Positions 22,640 to 47,540 of a DNA stretch of 64,000 bases are shown piece by piece. Position 1 is the first letter of the stretch, and every line of letters starts with the position of its first letter. The notes under the pieces were generated by a model. The model saw nothing but the letters and a program-made list of their open reading frames with translations, was not told the origin of the DNA and did no database searches. The DNA is from Gadus chalcogrammus (lineage: Eukaryota; Chordata; Actinopteri; Gadiformes; Gadidae): the NCBI RefSeq assembly GCF_026213295.1, contig NC_079414.1, positions 14,578,150 through 14,642,149 on the forward strand, given 5' to 3'. The position numbers were made by a program, and so were the translations under genes.

Positions 22640-25085
22640 GGCCAAATGACACTCATACCCGACCCAAACGCTGACCCCGCCCCCTTGGACCACAGGCATA
22701 GAGAAGGTTATCCCAGATTATTATCCATCCACTGCTAAATTCACTTTTGAAGAAGTAGATAAAGTTATTTCCCACCTGCCAAATAACAGTGCCAGTGGAT
22801 ACGAAGGGGTGACATACGAGACCATCAAAGCCAGAAAACCCCAGTCGACCCCAATACTAACATATTTACTTAACACCTGTCTGATTAATGGAAAGGTGCC
22901 AGGATCATGGAAGGGGGACCTCATCCATAGAATACCTAAGAAGGACAACATTCCAAGCGACCCATCCACATGGAGAGACATCTCTCTCCTTCCCACTGTC
23001 TACAAAATCTTAAGAAATGTCTGCTTGGCCTCATCCTCCCATGGCTTGTAGACACAGGGATCCTCTCACCCAAACAAAAAGCTTACGTAGACAGACAGGG
23101 GATGAACGAGCATGTGTTCTGCCTTAAAACTGGAGTTGATGATTTTAAACATGAATCATGTAAACTTTATACTGTATTCCTGGATTTTAGAGATGCCTTT
23201 GTAACACTATCCCACAAAATGATGCTGAGTGCACTGGAGGAGGTCCATCTACCTCAGCCCTTTGTAGACATCATAACGGATGTATATAAGGGATTTTTCC
23301 TGCAGGTGATCTGTGGACACCAGCTCACAGAGCCCATGCCGCTCCAGGTTGAGATTAAAATAGGCTGCCCCTGGAGTCCAGTGAACTTCATCCTTGCCAT
23401 TAACCAGTGGCTCAAGTGGCTCTGTCAGTGTGCACCTCCTGATATCAGATCCCAAAACCCTGTTCAGGTTTACGCTGACTATATCGAGTTGTCCTCAAGA
23501 GACGAGAGTGTCATACACAACATGCTGGCCAGAACAGATGAAGTTCTTCACTGGTCAAAGCTGGAGGTGAAGCACACCAAGTGTGCAGCGCTTTATGAGC
23601 GACGCAGCAGAGGCAACCACTGGTATGAAGCCAAATCTGACAAATCACCCTCCTTCACAATAATTGGACAGCCTATCAGGGTCTACTCACGCCACGAGCC
23701 GTTGACCTATCTTGGCCATAACATCAACATTGCGGGTGAGTGGGGGGAACAGGCACAGGAGCTACGTTGTGCCTATAAGAACAGAATCGATCAAATTGAT
23801 TCCTCCCCACTCCCTGTAGTCATGAAACTGGACGCTATCAGAGAGGTGGCCCTGGCAAAGGTACAACACCTCTTTGCAAACGTCCACATCCTGCAAAATG
23901 TCTTACAGGACATGAACAATAAAACAGTGCAGGCTGTCAGAAAATGGCTAGAGCTGAACTCACACTCTACCCGGGATCTTATCTTCCTCTCGCATAAAGG
24001 GGGGGGTTGGGTGTTCCAAACGCGGAATGGGTATACACTGCTACCAGGCTGAAACACCTCTTCAGCATGCTCAGCAATGATGATGCCACTGTCAGAGAGT
24101 TGCCAGAGCTTCCCTCCTGCTGGACCTCAGGAAGAGGGAAGGCCCTCTGGCCAAAGCAGGCCAGGACAGCTTAGGCTTTGGGAGGAAAAGCAGCAGGAAA
24201 CTGGACACACAAGCTGCAGGCTTTAGAGTTCGGTCAGACTGGCCGGACCTAAATGATCTGTGCAACAGAATGACAGTCAAACTGGAATGGACACAACACA
24301 ACTCACACACCGCACCACAGGCATCTGATGCAGTTGTCACCGACAGAGGCTACTGTATACCACAACGAGGCACAACACACACTGCAGAACACAACAGCAA
24401 GGAGATTCCTTCTTAACATAAAAAAAAAAAAAAAAACAGAGACCAAACAACACTGGATTTGACTTAGAATGCAGGGAAAGCTAGCATGCCTAGACTTTGC
24501 CGACCACTCTGCTTCCCACTCCATGTACAGAAATGCTGCTGTTGGGGAGGACACCCTCTGTTTCACTGCCAAAGCTAGACTGCAGGTGCTACCTACCAAA
24601 TACATTCTGGCATTATGGTACCCTGCACACCACCATCCACACTGTGTAATGCACTCTGGCCATCAACTTGAATTAGTTCCCCATATTGTGAATGGCTGTA
24701 ATATGTACAAAGGACTGTATATTGCATGCCATGACCGACTTGTCTATCTGATTTCCAGCAATGTTAAAGAAGTATTTCTAGAAAATGTGACCATGTACAA
24801 ACATTCACGCATCATGCCGGAATGGTTTAACAGCTCTATTGAAGTGTTTTGTTAACATCCCAAAGACCCCTGATTTTGTGTTTTTAAACAGAGACGGCAG
24901 GGAAGTGCTCTCACTTGAGATAGGCTGGGTGTTTGATCTGTACATGGGAATTGCTTTTAACGATAAAATCGTTAAATACCAGCCCATTCTGGAAATACTA
25001 AGTGACCTAGGCTACCATAATGTGTAATGGGATTGGTTGATTAAAATAAAGAATTGTGTGATTGTGTGTATGCGTGTGTGACGGC
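22640..25085 (+). mobile_element. R2/R4-type non-LTR retrotransposon (RLE class), 5' truncated
   Basis: The body comprises RT, Cys/His motif and restriction-like endonuclease coding blocks in the order expected for RLE-type LINEs. A short 3' UTR follows the stop at 25025-25027, with AATAAA near 25048 and a TGTG-rich end near 25080. The N-terminal zinc-finger/Myb DNA-binding part of such elements is not seen, so the copy is 5' truncated. The 5' boundary is approximate. Confidence 0.8.
22700..25027 (+). pseudogene. broken reverse transcriptase/endonuclease ORF of R2/R4-type LINE
   Basis: Frame 1 (about 22700-23010) reads ASGYEGVTYETIK and WRDISLLPTVYKIL, the RT fingers. It shifts near 23010 to a 360-codon frame with PKQKAYVDRQGMNEHVFCLK, the RT-A motif VFLDFRDAF and the RT-C box as YADYIEL. 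Functional enzymes have YADD, so the second catalytic Asp is replaced by Tyr. Another shift near 24005 leads to LGVPNAEWVY. A run of 16 A at about 24421 interrupts the linker. The C-terminal part has a Cys/His cluster (HCVMHSGHQLELVPHIVNGC) and an RLE nuclease block with KTPDFVFLNRDGREVLSLEI and a conserved KYQPILEIL. At least three frame breaks make it non-functional. Confidence 0.85.
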
Positions 25086-26354
<1,269 letters not shown>

Positions 26355-26414
26355 TAGGATCAGCTTGCATAATCAGCAGCAATGATGTTTACAGCCAACC
26401 AACAGATTAACAAC

Positions 26415-26572
<158 letters not shown>

Positions 26573-26599
26573 GAGTTGAGGTCTCTATTTCACACTATT

Positions 26600-26650
26600 T
26601 AAGTGATTTTTACAGAAGCTTGCATCCAAAGTGACTTACTTGGAATTAAT
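26600..26650 (-). repeat. SINE tail remnant, reverse orientation
   Basis: Read on the - strand, AAGTAAGTCACTTTGGATGC followed by AAGCTTCTGTAAA resembles the fish SINE tail motif. Confidence 0.45.
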
Positions 26651-28527
<1,877 letters not shown>

Positions 28528-28686
28528 GCTTTCCTTTGTAGCTTTATCCTCCTTGTGTTCCGTCTCTCCCTTCTCCTCCTTTATTCTCGCCGGCTCTCGC
28601 AGCCCTCGGGGACCTGACGGGGAGTCCACACAGGAGAGTAATAATCTCGCCCCAGCTCAAATGTCAAGCACTCCTGCCTGCGTCTA

Positions 28687-29394
<708 letters not shown>

Positions 29395-29560
29395 GCATTG
29401 GTTCCCTGGAAAGAAGGTCCCTCTTCCCTGTTTCTCCTCAAGGTTTCTCCCTTGATAACTACAGGAAATTCTCCTTGACCTTCAGAGGGCCGAGGGTTAG
29501 GGGGGGGGGGTTGTATAACATGGGGCATTTAATGGCCTTTGAGACAGATGCTGTAATTCA
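29395..29560 (+). repeat. dispersed-repeat 3' region (LINE/SINE type)
   Basis: CTCAAGGTTTCTCCCTTGAT (about 29437), then TTCTCCTTGACC, then GGGTTAGGGGG and CCTTTGAGACAGATGCTGTA (about 29535). This ordered phrase set resembles the 3' non-coding segment of a common fish retroposon. Family assignment needs a library search. Confidence 0.45.
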
Positions 29561-29847
29561 GAGAGATTCTGTGAGAAACGAAAATGGACTTGACTTCTTA
29601 TCTATTATGTTAATTAGATGCTTATGGGCCAAAATTGTCTCCCAAATGATGCAGTCCATCACAAAAACTCAAAAAGCCTGTAAAGACCAAACTTCGCTGT
29701 GAAAATTGTAACACTTTCAAACTGTTAATTTGTTTAAACTCAAAACCGACTCTTGCAAAAAAAAAAGAAAAGAAAATCATACTGTGATTGATTTTGGAAA
29801 CATGGTAAGCTTCTCTTAAATTGATTGCATGCTTTGGTTTTTCCTCA

Positions 29848-29900
29848 ACCCCCCCCCTCCTCATTTGCTTTGAATAAAAGTGTCTGCTGAATGAAAAATA
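29848..29900 (+). repeat. SINE tail remnant
   Basis: GCTTTGAATAAAAGTGTCTG followed by CTGAATGAA at about 29867-29895 is a diverged fish SINE tail. Confidence 0.6.
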
Positions 29901-31135
29901 ACCTTTCTGCCTACTTGCCTCTGGGCAGGCATGATGCAGCAGGCACTGGTAAATGCTAGCCCCCCTGCTTCAGCAGCAGCCAGACATGCTGTGCCGTGTT
30001 GCCCAGTGGGCCAGGACCTGCCCTCCACATGTGCACCAGGACCCCTGCGGCCTGGCCATCTGGTGTCTGTGGCAACGCAAGGGCCAGGAAACCATTGTAA
30101 ACTGAAGAGACAAACACACACACGAGAAAAGTGGAAAGAAGCAGAGGTTTGCCATTAGTCTCTACATGGCTGTTTAATTCCTCCCAACCATAATGCCCTA
30201 TTCCTCCTAAAAGAGAGATGGAAGCCGGATTGGATGCACCCATTTCAGGATCTCCAATTACTGCTTGGTGTTCACCTCACCAGAATATTGAAAACCCTCT
30301 GGATGACTGTTTTAGTCGTTTTTGTGATATGCGATGATAACACAGAGCTAGTATATATATAGTATATGTCAGTCAATGATGGGTGTCACAGATCTGGCGG
30401 TGTGTGCCAAGAGAGTGTGAAAGAAGACCAGAGAAAGTTAGGGCCATTAGCGATGCACATGGACAGTCAAGGCCACAGCGACCACTTCAACCACGTCCTA
30501 CGATCGTCACCCTGTCACACAGACATCAGTGATGTGCTGCGTCTGATATCGAGTGTGTGCAGTGACTGTATCTCCTCTGTTTATGCCGTGTTGTCCCTCC
30601 AAGCCCTGGCAGCCCGTTTATTGGATCCTGTAGTCCTCTGCTGCCCCCTGGTGGGAAAACGCAAAACTATTGATATTCGGCTATTTTCTTTCTTACTTTA
30701 TTATTCTCTACAAATCTCCGGACCCTACTCCTTCAACAATTCTTCACCTAGAGACTCCATTCCAATTTTAAAATGTTCATAATAGCTTGGAATCGCACAA
30801 TACTATTCAAATGTTTAAAATAGCCTACATATATTTTTAATATTCTACTTTTAAAATATTATTTTTATAAAGGAAGTCAATCGGAGGACAGCGAAGCCGT
30901 CCTACTCTGACACTTCAACTACTTCCGATTGCGCAACTTGGTAAAAACTAAACATTAACTAAAGCAAAAAAAAATACACTTTTTACCCAGCTAGACATTT
31001 TCCAGTTCCTTTATAGCTCCATTAACTTAAAAATGGTCCAATAGTACACACATAGCATTGCTTCCTCTCTTGATGAGTATCTAGATTTTTGCATATTGTG
31101 GCGACCGTGGTGCTCAGAGTGCCGCAAGGGATCCT
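29901..31135. other. non-coding interval
   Basis: An acceptor-like pyrimidine tract ending in GGGCAG at about 29928 precedes a GC-richer open stretch (29931-30110) with no domain match. I do not call it an exon. The remainder is AT-rich. Confidence 0.4.
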
Positions 31136-31200
31136 GGGGGGGGGGGGGGGGGGGGGGGGGACCTCTGGACCTCTGGACCTCTGGACCTCTGGACCTCTGG
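31136..31200. repeat. G25 homopolymer plus ACCTCTGG x5 tandem
   Basis: A run of about 25 G (31136-31160) is followed by five direct copies of the octamer ACCTCTGG (31161-31200). Confidence 0.95.
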
Positions 31201-31250
31201 CCCTCCTAGGTCCTTTGTGGCGGGGACATTGTGTGGGGTTTGTTTATCGC

Positions 31251-31390
31251 CAGTGACGGACTGGACGGTCTGGCATTCGGGCAGATGCCAGAGGGGCCGC
31301 GGCCTCTCGTGGGCCGGCCAATCACGGGGCGGCATGCTTGTCCGGTTTGCGCGGCCGCTTCGCATAACGCGGACCCACATTATCTCTTGG
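31251..31390 (+). mobile_element. possible hAT-type terminus
   Basis: CAGTGACGGACTGGACGGTC, followed by TGGCATTCGGGCAGATGCC, resembles the left terminus of a dispersed vertebrate hAT element (CAGTG-type start). No right end was identified. Confidence 0.35.
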
Positions 31391-32048
31391 CCCACTATCA
31401 AGCATCTAGTGTTAAAAGCTTCAAATTAGCCATTTGTCTCTAAATCCCGAATCAGTATTTATACCAGATATGAGTGTCTATATACTACAGTCATGGTTGC
31501 CCTTAATATTTACATCGGTCTACATTATTTTGTAGCCTTATTCAATCAGATGTTTAGAAAAGTGCATTGTTTGAAATTGAAATACAACAAATCTGCCTGT
31601 ATTTTAAATTGTATTATTGGTTTACAAAAGTTCTATGAAGCAATGACTTCTGGGAATTTCAAAACCGAATCAGACCGCGTCTGCGTATAGGGGGTTGTTG
31701 GAAGTTGAAAGTTGGAAGATACCAGAGTCGGCTGAGGTTACTTAACTATGAATCGAGGAATTAAGCGACAGAAGGGAGGAGCGGAGAAAAAGAGAGCGAA
31801 ATCCAGGAAATGACTGTTGGCTGAGTGAAAAATGCGCAAAACTGACCGATTTGTTTTTTAAGCCGCCAAGTGCAGCTTCAGCTATAGCACCAGCGCTAGC
31901 ACTAATGTTCAAGACACTGAGCAAACAGACCAGGGGCAGGGAGTAAAACAGGAGGACAGTGAGGACAGTCAGTCTTTATGCATATTAAAGTTAGAGAGTT
32001 CATCACCAATGGGGCTACAAAAGTGTGTTATTTCCGTGCATGTAAAGT

Positions 32049-32083
<35 letters not shown>

Positions 32084-32350
32084 TGCGGGCACGCGCATGC
32101 GTGCGCGTCCCCGCGTGGGCCGCTGGTGGGTGAAAATGCCAGGGCCGTTTTTTAAATCCCAGTCCGTCAGTGTTTATTGCTATGGGTGGGTTAGCTTTGC
32201 TGTTATTGAGTTGTTGTTCCCGACACGTCACCGAGACTTTTATGTTGGTTGGTTATGTCAAGTGTGTTTTGGTGTGTCGTGTGTGCGCCAAATAAAGGAA
32301 ACTCTCGTAGTCGCGCGGTGTAAGGGGCGCGAGAGTTGTATACTGAACCT
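31391..32350. other. non-coding interval with short (TG)n
   Basis: A (TG)14 array lies at 32055-32083. The segment 32225-32350 contains AATAAAGGAAACTCTCGTAG, which could be an eroded LTR end, but no partner was found. Confidence 0.4.
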
Positions 32351-33774
32351 GGGCCCCGTTTCCCGAAAGCGTCGTTAGCCGTCGAGCTACATGTGCGGTG
32401 GAAAAGCGGCAAAGTGGATCGTGAAGTGCGTCGAAAGGGCATCGTAGAGTTTTCACCGCGTTTCCCGAAAGCATCGTGGGGAACGAACGTCTTGAAAACG
32501 CTCGTAGCTAACGAGTAGCCTACTCCAGGGGTGCTCGTAGGTACTCGTAGGACGCTAAGAGCATCGTCAGCTATAGCCTCAGTGGCGACACCATCGGACA
32601 TTCCGTCTATTGGATGCGTTTTATTAAAACGCATTGCGCCTTTATGTTCTTAGTTTGGTAATTAATAAAGATTATTAATTAATTTATTAATAAAGATGTT
32701 CAAATGGCCAAAATAAAACGGGACAGTCCAGAAAATGTTTGCGCAGGCAGGGCACTCAAAATGTGTGAGAGAAAGTGGGGGGATTTGTGCAGACTGACAT
32801 AGGCTACTCATAAAACGTAGCATAAAATAATGTAACAAATAAATTAAAATTAAACAAATTAAAAATAATAAAAAATAACGAAATTAAAGAAATTAAAAAA
32901 AATAAGAAAATAAAGAAATACATTTTTTTATAAAAAAACAAGCAACGGAGCAGGCAAAAGGCTGGGATATGGTGGGGATTGGTCACGTTGACGGGAATGT
33001 TTAGTGACATGAGGGAGGGTGGAGGGGGTTAAAAAAAAGTCTCAATCACTATCCGACGCGCATGAAAACCAGCCGCATAGGGAGGCCGTCCTCACACCGA
33101 TCTTCCTCATCGTCATCGTCCTCAACGTCCTCCGGTTCAAGCAATGCCACCCCAGCCTTAGCTGCAATGTTGTGCAACATAGCCGTCACACATATCACGG
33201 CGCATGACTTGGCCGGAGAAAACTGGAGCCCTCCGCCTGACTTGTGACTGACTTGCATCTAAAGCGATCCCGATCGTGCGCTCAACGATGCACCGGGCCA
33301 GACGGTGGGCTTCGTTGCATTCCTCATCATGGACGTCTCCCGGGTTATTCACAGGTGTGAAGAGGAATTATTTAAGGGGGGAAAATGCCGTGAAACGCAC
33401 AGTGCATTCAAGATTAGGACTGATATATGTCGGTTTAAGCCTAATCAATTGTGTTTTAATGTCTTTAGCATTCATATAATTGCAGTCTATTTTTTTCGTA
33501 GGCTACTCTGCTGTTGTCCTTGATGGGGATATATTTTAACCCTTTTTAACACAATTTTCCTGCGACATTCCTGCGTCTCCCCCTCCTACGGAGCCCATTT
33601 CAGCACCGTGTCAGTAGACAGTTACAATCCTACGACGTCGTGAGTGCAGCGAATGCGCGTTCACGTTAAGAGGAGTTTCGGGAAACGCTCCAAAGAAATT
33701 GACGATGGATCGCAAGATCCATCGTGAGAATGATCGTACGAGCGTGGATCCATCGTTATCGGGAAACGGGGCCC
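32351..33774 (-). mobile_element. PIF/Harbinger transposon with GGGCCCCGTTTCCCGA termini
   Basis: The left end GGGCCCCGTTTCCCGAAAGC (32351) matches the inverted right end GGGCCCCGTTTCCCGATAAC (33774) over 16 consecutive bases. The interior encodes a HARBI1-like transposase fragment on the - strand. A second near-copy of the terminus (CGTTTCCCGAAAGCATCG, about 32459) lies 110 bp inside the left end. At 1.42 kb the copy is internally deleted. The expected 3-bp target duplication is not obvious. Confidence 0.8.
33049..33352 (-). pseudogene. HARBI1-like transposase C-terminal fragment
   Basis: The - strand reads HRLARCIVERTIGIALDAS in one frame and, after a frame change, GGGLQFSPAKSCAVICVTAM, LHNIAAKAGVALLEPEDVED. 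The spacing IVERTIG, then FSPAK, then LHNIA is the signature of the C-terminal third of DDE_Tnp_4 (Harbinger) nucleases. The acidic Glu/Asp tail after LHNIA is also typical. The catalytic Asp residues of the N-terminal part are missing. Confidence 0.75.
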
Positions 33775-33960
33775 TGGACTCTCGTCTCGTCCTTCACGTG
33801 CTGCTAGCCACGAATCCTTCACGATAGCCACGAATCGATTCATCTTTTATTCTGATTATGCATTTAAGCCCTTGAAAATATCATGATATCGCTGATCAAA
33901 AACATAAGTGCATTTTGGGTCCCTGTGAGTCGTTAAGCAGCAGATCTACTTTTCCCTAGG
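33775..33960. other. short non-coding gap
   Basis: Nothing recognised. Confidence 0.4.
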
Positions 33961-34195
33961 TGTAGTGAACCATAGGGGTTGCAAATGCAACCCCATTTTA
34001 GCTCCTCTCCCTGCACCCAGGTGCAATAAGGGGCCAAGATGGCTGAATTCAGCCTCTGTTGGTTACCTGGTGTAGGGTCCCCGTTTTTTAACAGTTTTGA
34101 GTTCCCATTTGAACTTCTAGCAATTAGAGTCTCTTGTTTTTTAGGATCCCCTGCTGCTTTTTTGTACGGTTTTAGTTGTTCTGTTTTAGCTGTGC

Positions 34196-34233
<38 letters not shown>

Positions 34234-34700
34234 GGTTTCGGTTTTGTTTTGGTTCTGTTTTGCTATTTTGTTTTAATTGCTTTGTTCAGTTTGCTTTTGT
34301 GTTATTTCCCCTTTTTCTGTTTAATTTTTTGACCATTGGGTTGCTGGGTTACATAACACCTGTTTTGCTGTTTGGTTTGGTTTTGCTCCAGTTTTCTTTA
34401 TTTAGTTATTATTGTAATAAAAGAAACAGCTAGTATATTTATTGTCTCTGCCTCTTTAGTTCTCGAACCTGTGTCCTTATTATTGCTGTAATATCATAGT
34501 TTAATTTTCTTTGTTCTATATTTCCTGGGGTGTAATTCCCCAGGTGGCGTTGTCGGTCGGTCCCTCTTTTATTAACCCCCTCCCCCCGTTCATATTGACT
34601 TTTACACTGAGCTCCGCCACATTTTGGCGTTGTCGGTCCCTCTTTAGTTATTTCCCCCTCCCCCCGTTCATATTGACTTTTACAATGAGCCCCGCCATAG
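33961..34700 (+). mobile_element. possible solo LTR or T-rich retroposon
   Basis: Begins TGTAGTGAACCATAGGGG. It contains a (TTTTG)n-like T/G-rich tract (34180-34330), an AATAAAAG signal at about 34424, and two direct copies of a roughly 70-bp segment (34545-34612 and 34626-34692) sharing CGTTCATATTGACTTTTACA. Start and composition suggest an LTR, but no defined end, primer site or coding region is seen. Confidence 0.3.
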
Positions 34701-35640
34701 GCGTTCTTGGCACGCAATTTATGTGAGCACCACAGAGAGAGTGAATGTTCAGTGAGAGAGTGAACATTGCACTCTATGAACGTGCATTTGTCAAAGCCTT
34801 TGAAAGTAATATATCGTTAATCAAACCGCAAGTATGCTTTGGGTCCTCTCTGTGTCATCAAGAAAAAATACTTCACACTACCTGGAACGCACACTTTTGT
34901 GTGAGATCAAATAAAAGCGTACGATCCAACAAGCATGTTGGAGAATTATGTATGACAACAGGGGGCAGTATTTCATCTTGTAAAACTACTGTTGATGCAG
35001 AAACTAAGTTCCAAACTGACTCCAACAGTCCCGTTGGAGTGGAGCCAGAGAGGGGTTCGGCATATGATAAGAAATGCATAGGCCTACCCAATGGAGATAA
35101 AACAGGAGCAGGCTATACTCTTCCACCACTGTTGGTTTAACATTTTTAGGGCATGATGGGCCTATAGCCTCACTTGTTGCTTCAAATTCCTCCTCTAAAG
35201 GAGAAGGAACATAGGCTATCTTGTAAGACGTCCCTTCCCCCCCAAAAAAAGGACACATCTACCCGAGCGCACACATATTGTTCCTCGAAATAAGCATGTT
35301 CTTACATGATGCTTTGAATTCATTTTATGCAGCTCAAGATCGTAGTTTATCTTTCGACTGCTGTTCCTTCAAACAGATAGACCTACCTAGCTTTTCCATA
35401 TTCCATATTATTCCATATTATATTCCATATTATCATCTGGTTAATATTAGAATACCTTCTAATCAGAAATATGTCTACAGGATAGGAGCGTGGCCCTAAC
35501 AAGTCTTGGGGCTAGTTCAACAGAACTGCCTTTTAGGACTTTGGTTTTCCAGGTTTGACCGGAAGAATTTCAACATTGTTATGAAAATCGGTATGATTAA
35601 CGACCATTTAACAATCTGAAGGGAATGAGTGTTTGGAAAC
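34701..35640. other. non-coding interval upstream of fam83f
   Basis: No domain in the short frames. Confidence 0.4.
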
Positions 35641-35811
35641 TCCCTCTTATTCTCTCACCGCCCCGGCGCTACACCAGGTAGGCTACACTAGGATTTCACT
35701 TTGGACGCGACGTCATTCGGATCACAGATGTGACCGCGGCTTCATACCCCAAACAAACAGAGTTTGTCCTTTCAACCCGAGGAGGACTCCCGCATTGGGC
35801 TGGTGACAGCC
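35641..35811 (+). promoter_or_regulatory. probable fam83f proximal promoter / 5' UTR
   Basis: The sequence turns GC-richer just before the start codon and contains CGACGTCA (35708-35715), one mismatch from the CRE palindrome. No TATA box is evident. The transcription start is not defined by the sequence. Confidence 0.4.
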
Positions 35812-45689
<9,878 letters not shown>

Positions 45690-46220
45690 CCCGGTGCTAC
45701 ACAGTCAGGTCCCAAAGGGGACCACATGGATATGTATGGTTGTCTTCTGAACACCACCTCACCCTCAGAAATGTGGAACGCCATGAGCACTTCGAAGAAC
45801 AAGGAAAAATAGCTAAAACTGGTACAATTAGTAGTTTACAGAAATACCCATGAAATGCTTGTTCACCCAAATGGCACTGATACTTATTTATTTTGTTTAC
45901 ATGCTTGTCCTTAGTGAGCAGGTAGGAAATAGGATACTTACAGGTACAAATGGGAAATTGGGGTTCAAACTCCTAACCTTTCAGCTCAGTATCAAATACC
46001 CTAACCAAGACTGTCTCAACAGTTAACTTTATTGGATGTGACAGTATCCATTCTGTAGCCTAGCTTGTCCTGTTGTGTGAAAGTATGCTGCTTCAGAACA
46101 TACTTGTGCTAGATAAAACTATAACCTAGCAGACCACATATAATTTACAATGTTCTACCACAACGAGGGGTTTGGATAGCTAATCATGTGTGGTAGGCCT
46201 AGGTCATCGTTCTGTTCTAC
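45690..46220. other. fam83f 3' UTR / intergenic
   Basis: Probable 3' UTR start. No AATAAA is clearly placed before about 46480. The segment 45940-46030 contains GGGGTTCAAACTCCTAACC, a possible SINE head remnant. Confidence 0.4.
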
Positions 46221-46397
<177 letters not shown>

Positions 46398-47139
46398 TGA
46401 CATCTATTTGGAAGAGAATTACTTTCTTTTTTATTTAGTTGGATTTCAAATTCTCATTGCATATTTTCACTAAAAGTTTTGAATAAAAGAATGTAACAAT
46501 CTTTTAAATTTCCCAAGCAGTTGCTAATCTATTATTAATGGCATACCCTTTGAGTCCAACCTTTTAAAAAAATAAATGTTGAGAGCTTGAGAGAATAATG
46601 TCTGCACTTGACTAGATTTAACTGGGTATATTATAGATCCTGAAAAAAACTAAATGCATGAATGGACATGAGCTGACATTTCTCAAGACTGAAGCATAAT
46701 CTAGAGGTTGGAGAAAACATGAATCAAATCTATATGTAATATAATATGTAGTATCATTATGCAGTGATTGGTAATTGCTTTTCTTTGGGAAATTCCTTTG
46801 CCTGAGTAAATCCCAGCAGCTGGTCGGGCCAGTGAAACCAAGCTGATAAATCCCATGCAATTTATTGAATCATTATGTCATTATTTGTGAAGTTCTACCC
46901 ACAATGACGTATTATTTCAAATCCTACATTATGTTCCTGCTTATCTACTATGACGCCCACGTTTCCTGTCCAAGATTTATGAAATACATACAATTTAAAA
47001 ATACTTTTTTTGGAAATGGGTCATTAAACCTTGGTTTGACATCGAGGATTTCTTTTTTTTTTACTGAACAACAGATTTGTCTTTGCACATCCTTTATGGA
47101 GGCCTGCTTTACTTCTTTGGGTTTCCATACGTTTTCGGA
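46398..47139. other. non-coding interval
   Basis: AT-rich, nothing recognised. Confidence 0.4.
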
Positions 47140-47400
47140 AGCCGTTTCTCAATAACAAGTACGCGAACTGCGGACTTCCGGACTTCAAGTAGCCTACACA
47201 CTTCCGAGTACGGGAGTATGCTCGATGGCGTCACCACCTCAGCTCGTCTGAGGTGCTACGGCCTAATATAGGCATATACTACTGAACAATATAAACAAAT
47301 TATATAAAACAAAACCCCAGCCTCTTTATTATATTACATATATATATATTCCACTGTCAGTGGCGGGAAACTGTGTATATAAAGTCAGTGGCGGGAAAAG

Positions 47401-47540
47401 ATTGTAGGAGTTATTGTTTGAGAGAAGGCTATTGCCATTGATTTACGAACTATGAGAAATTACACAGATTAGAATAGAAACACACACAGGATAAATATTG
47501 TAGGAATTATTGTTGGAGAGTAGGCTATTGCCATTGTTCA
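47401..47540. repeat. 43-bp direct duplication near the Harbinger 5' region
   Basis: ATTGTAGGAGTTATTGTTTG (47401) and ATTGTAGGAATTATTGTTGG (47497) begin two copies that continue with GGCTATTGCCATTG. Confidence 0.8.

Noticed and set aside
29931..30158. GC-richer open stretch after an acceptor-like tract
   Set aside because: A possible exon by composition, but it shows no recognisable protein family and no paired donor in the right place.
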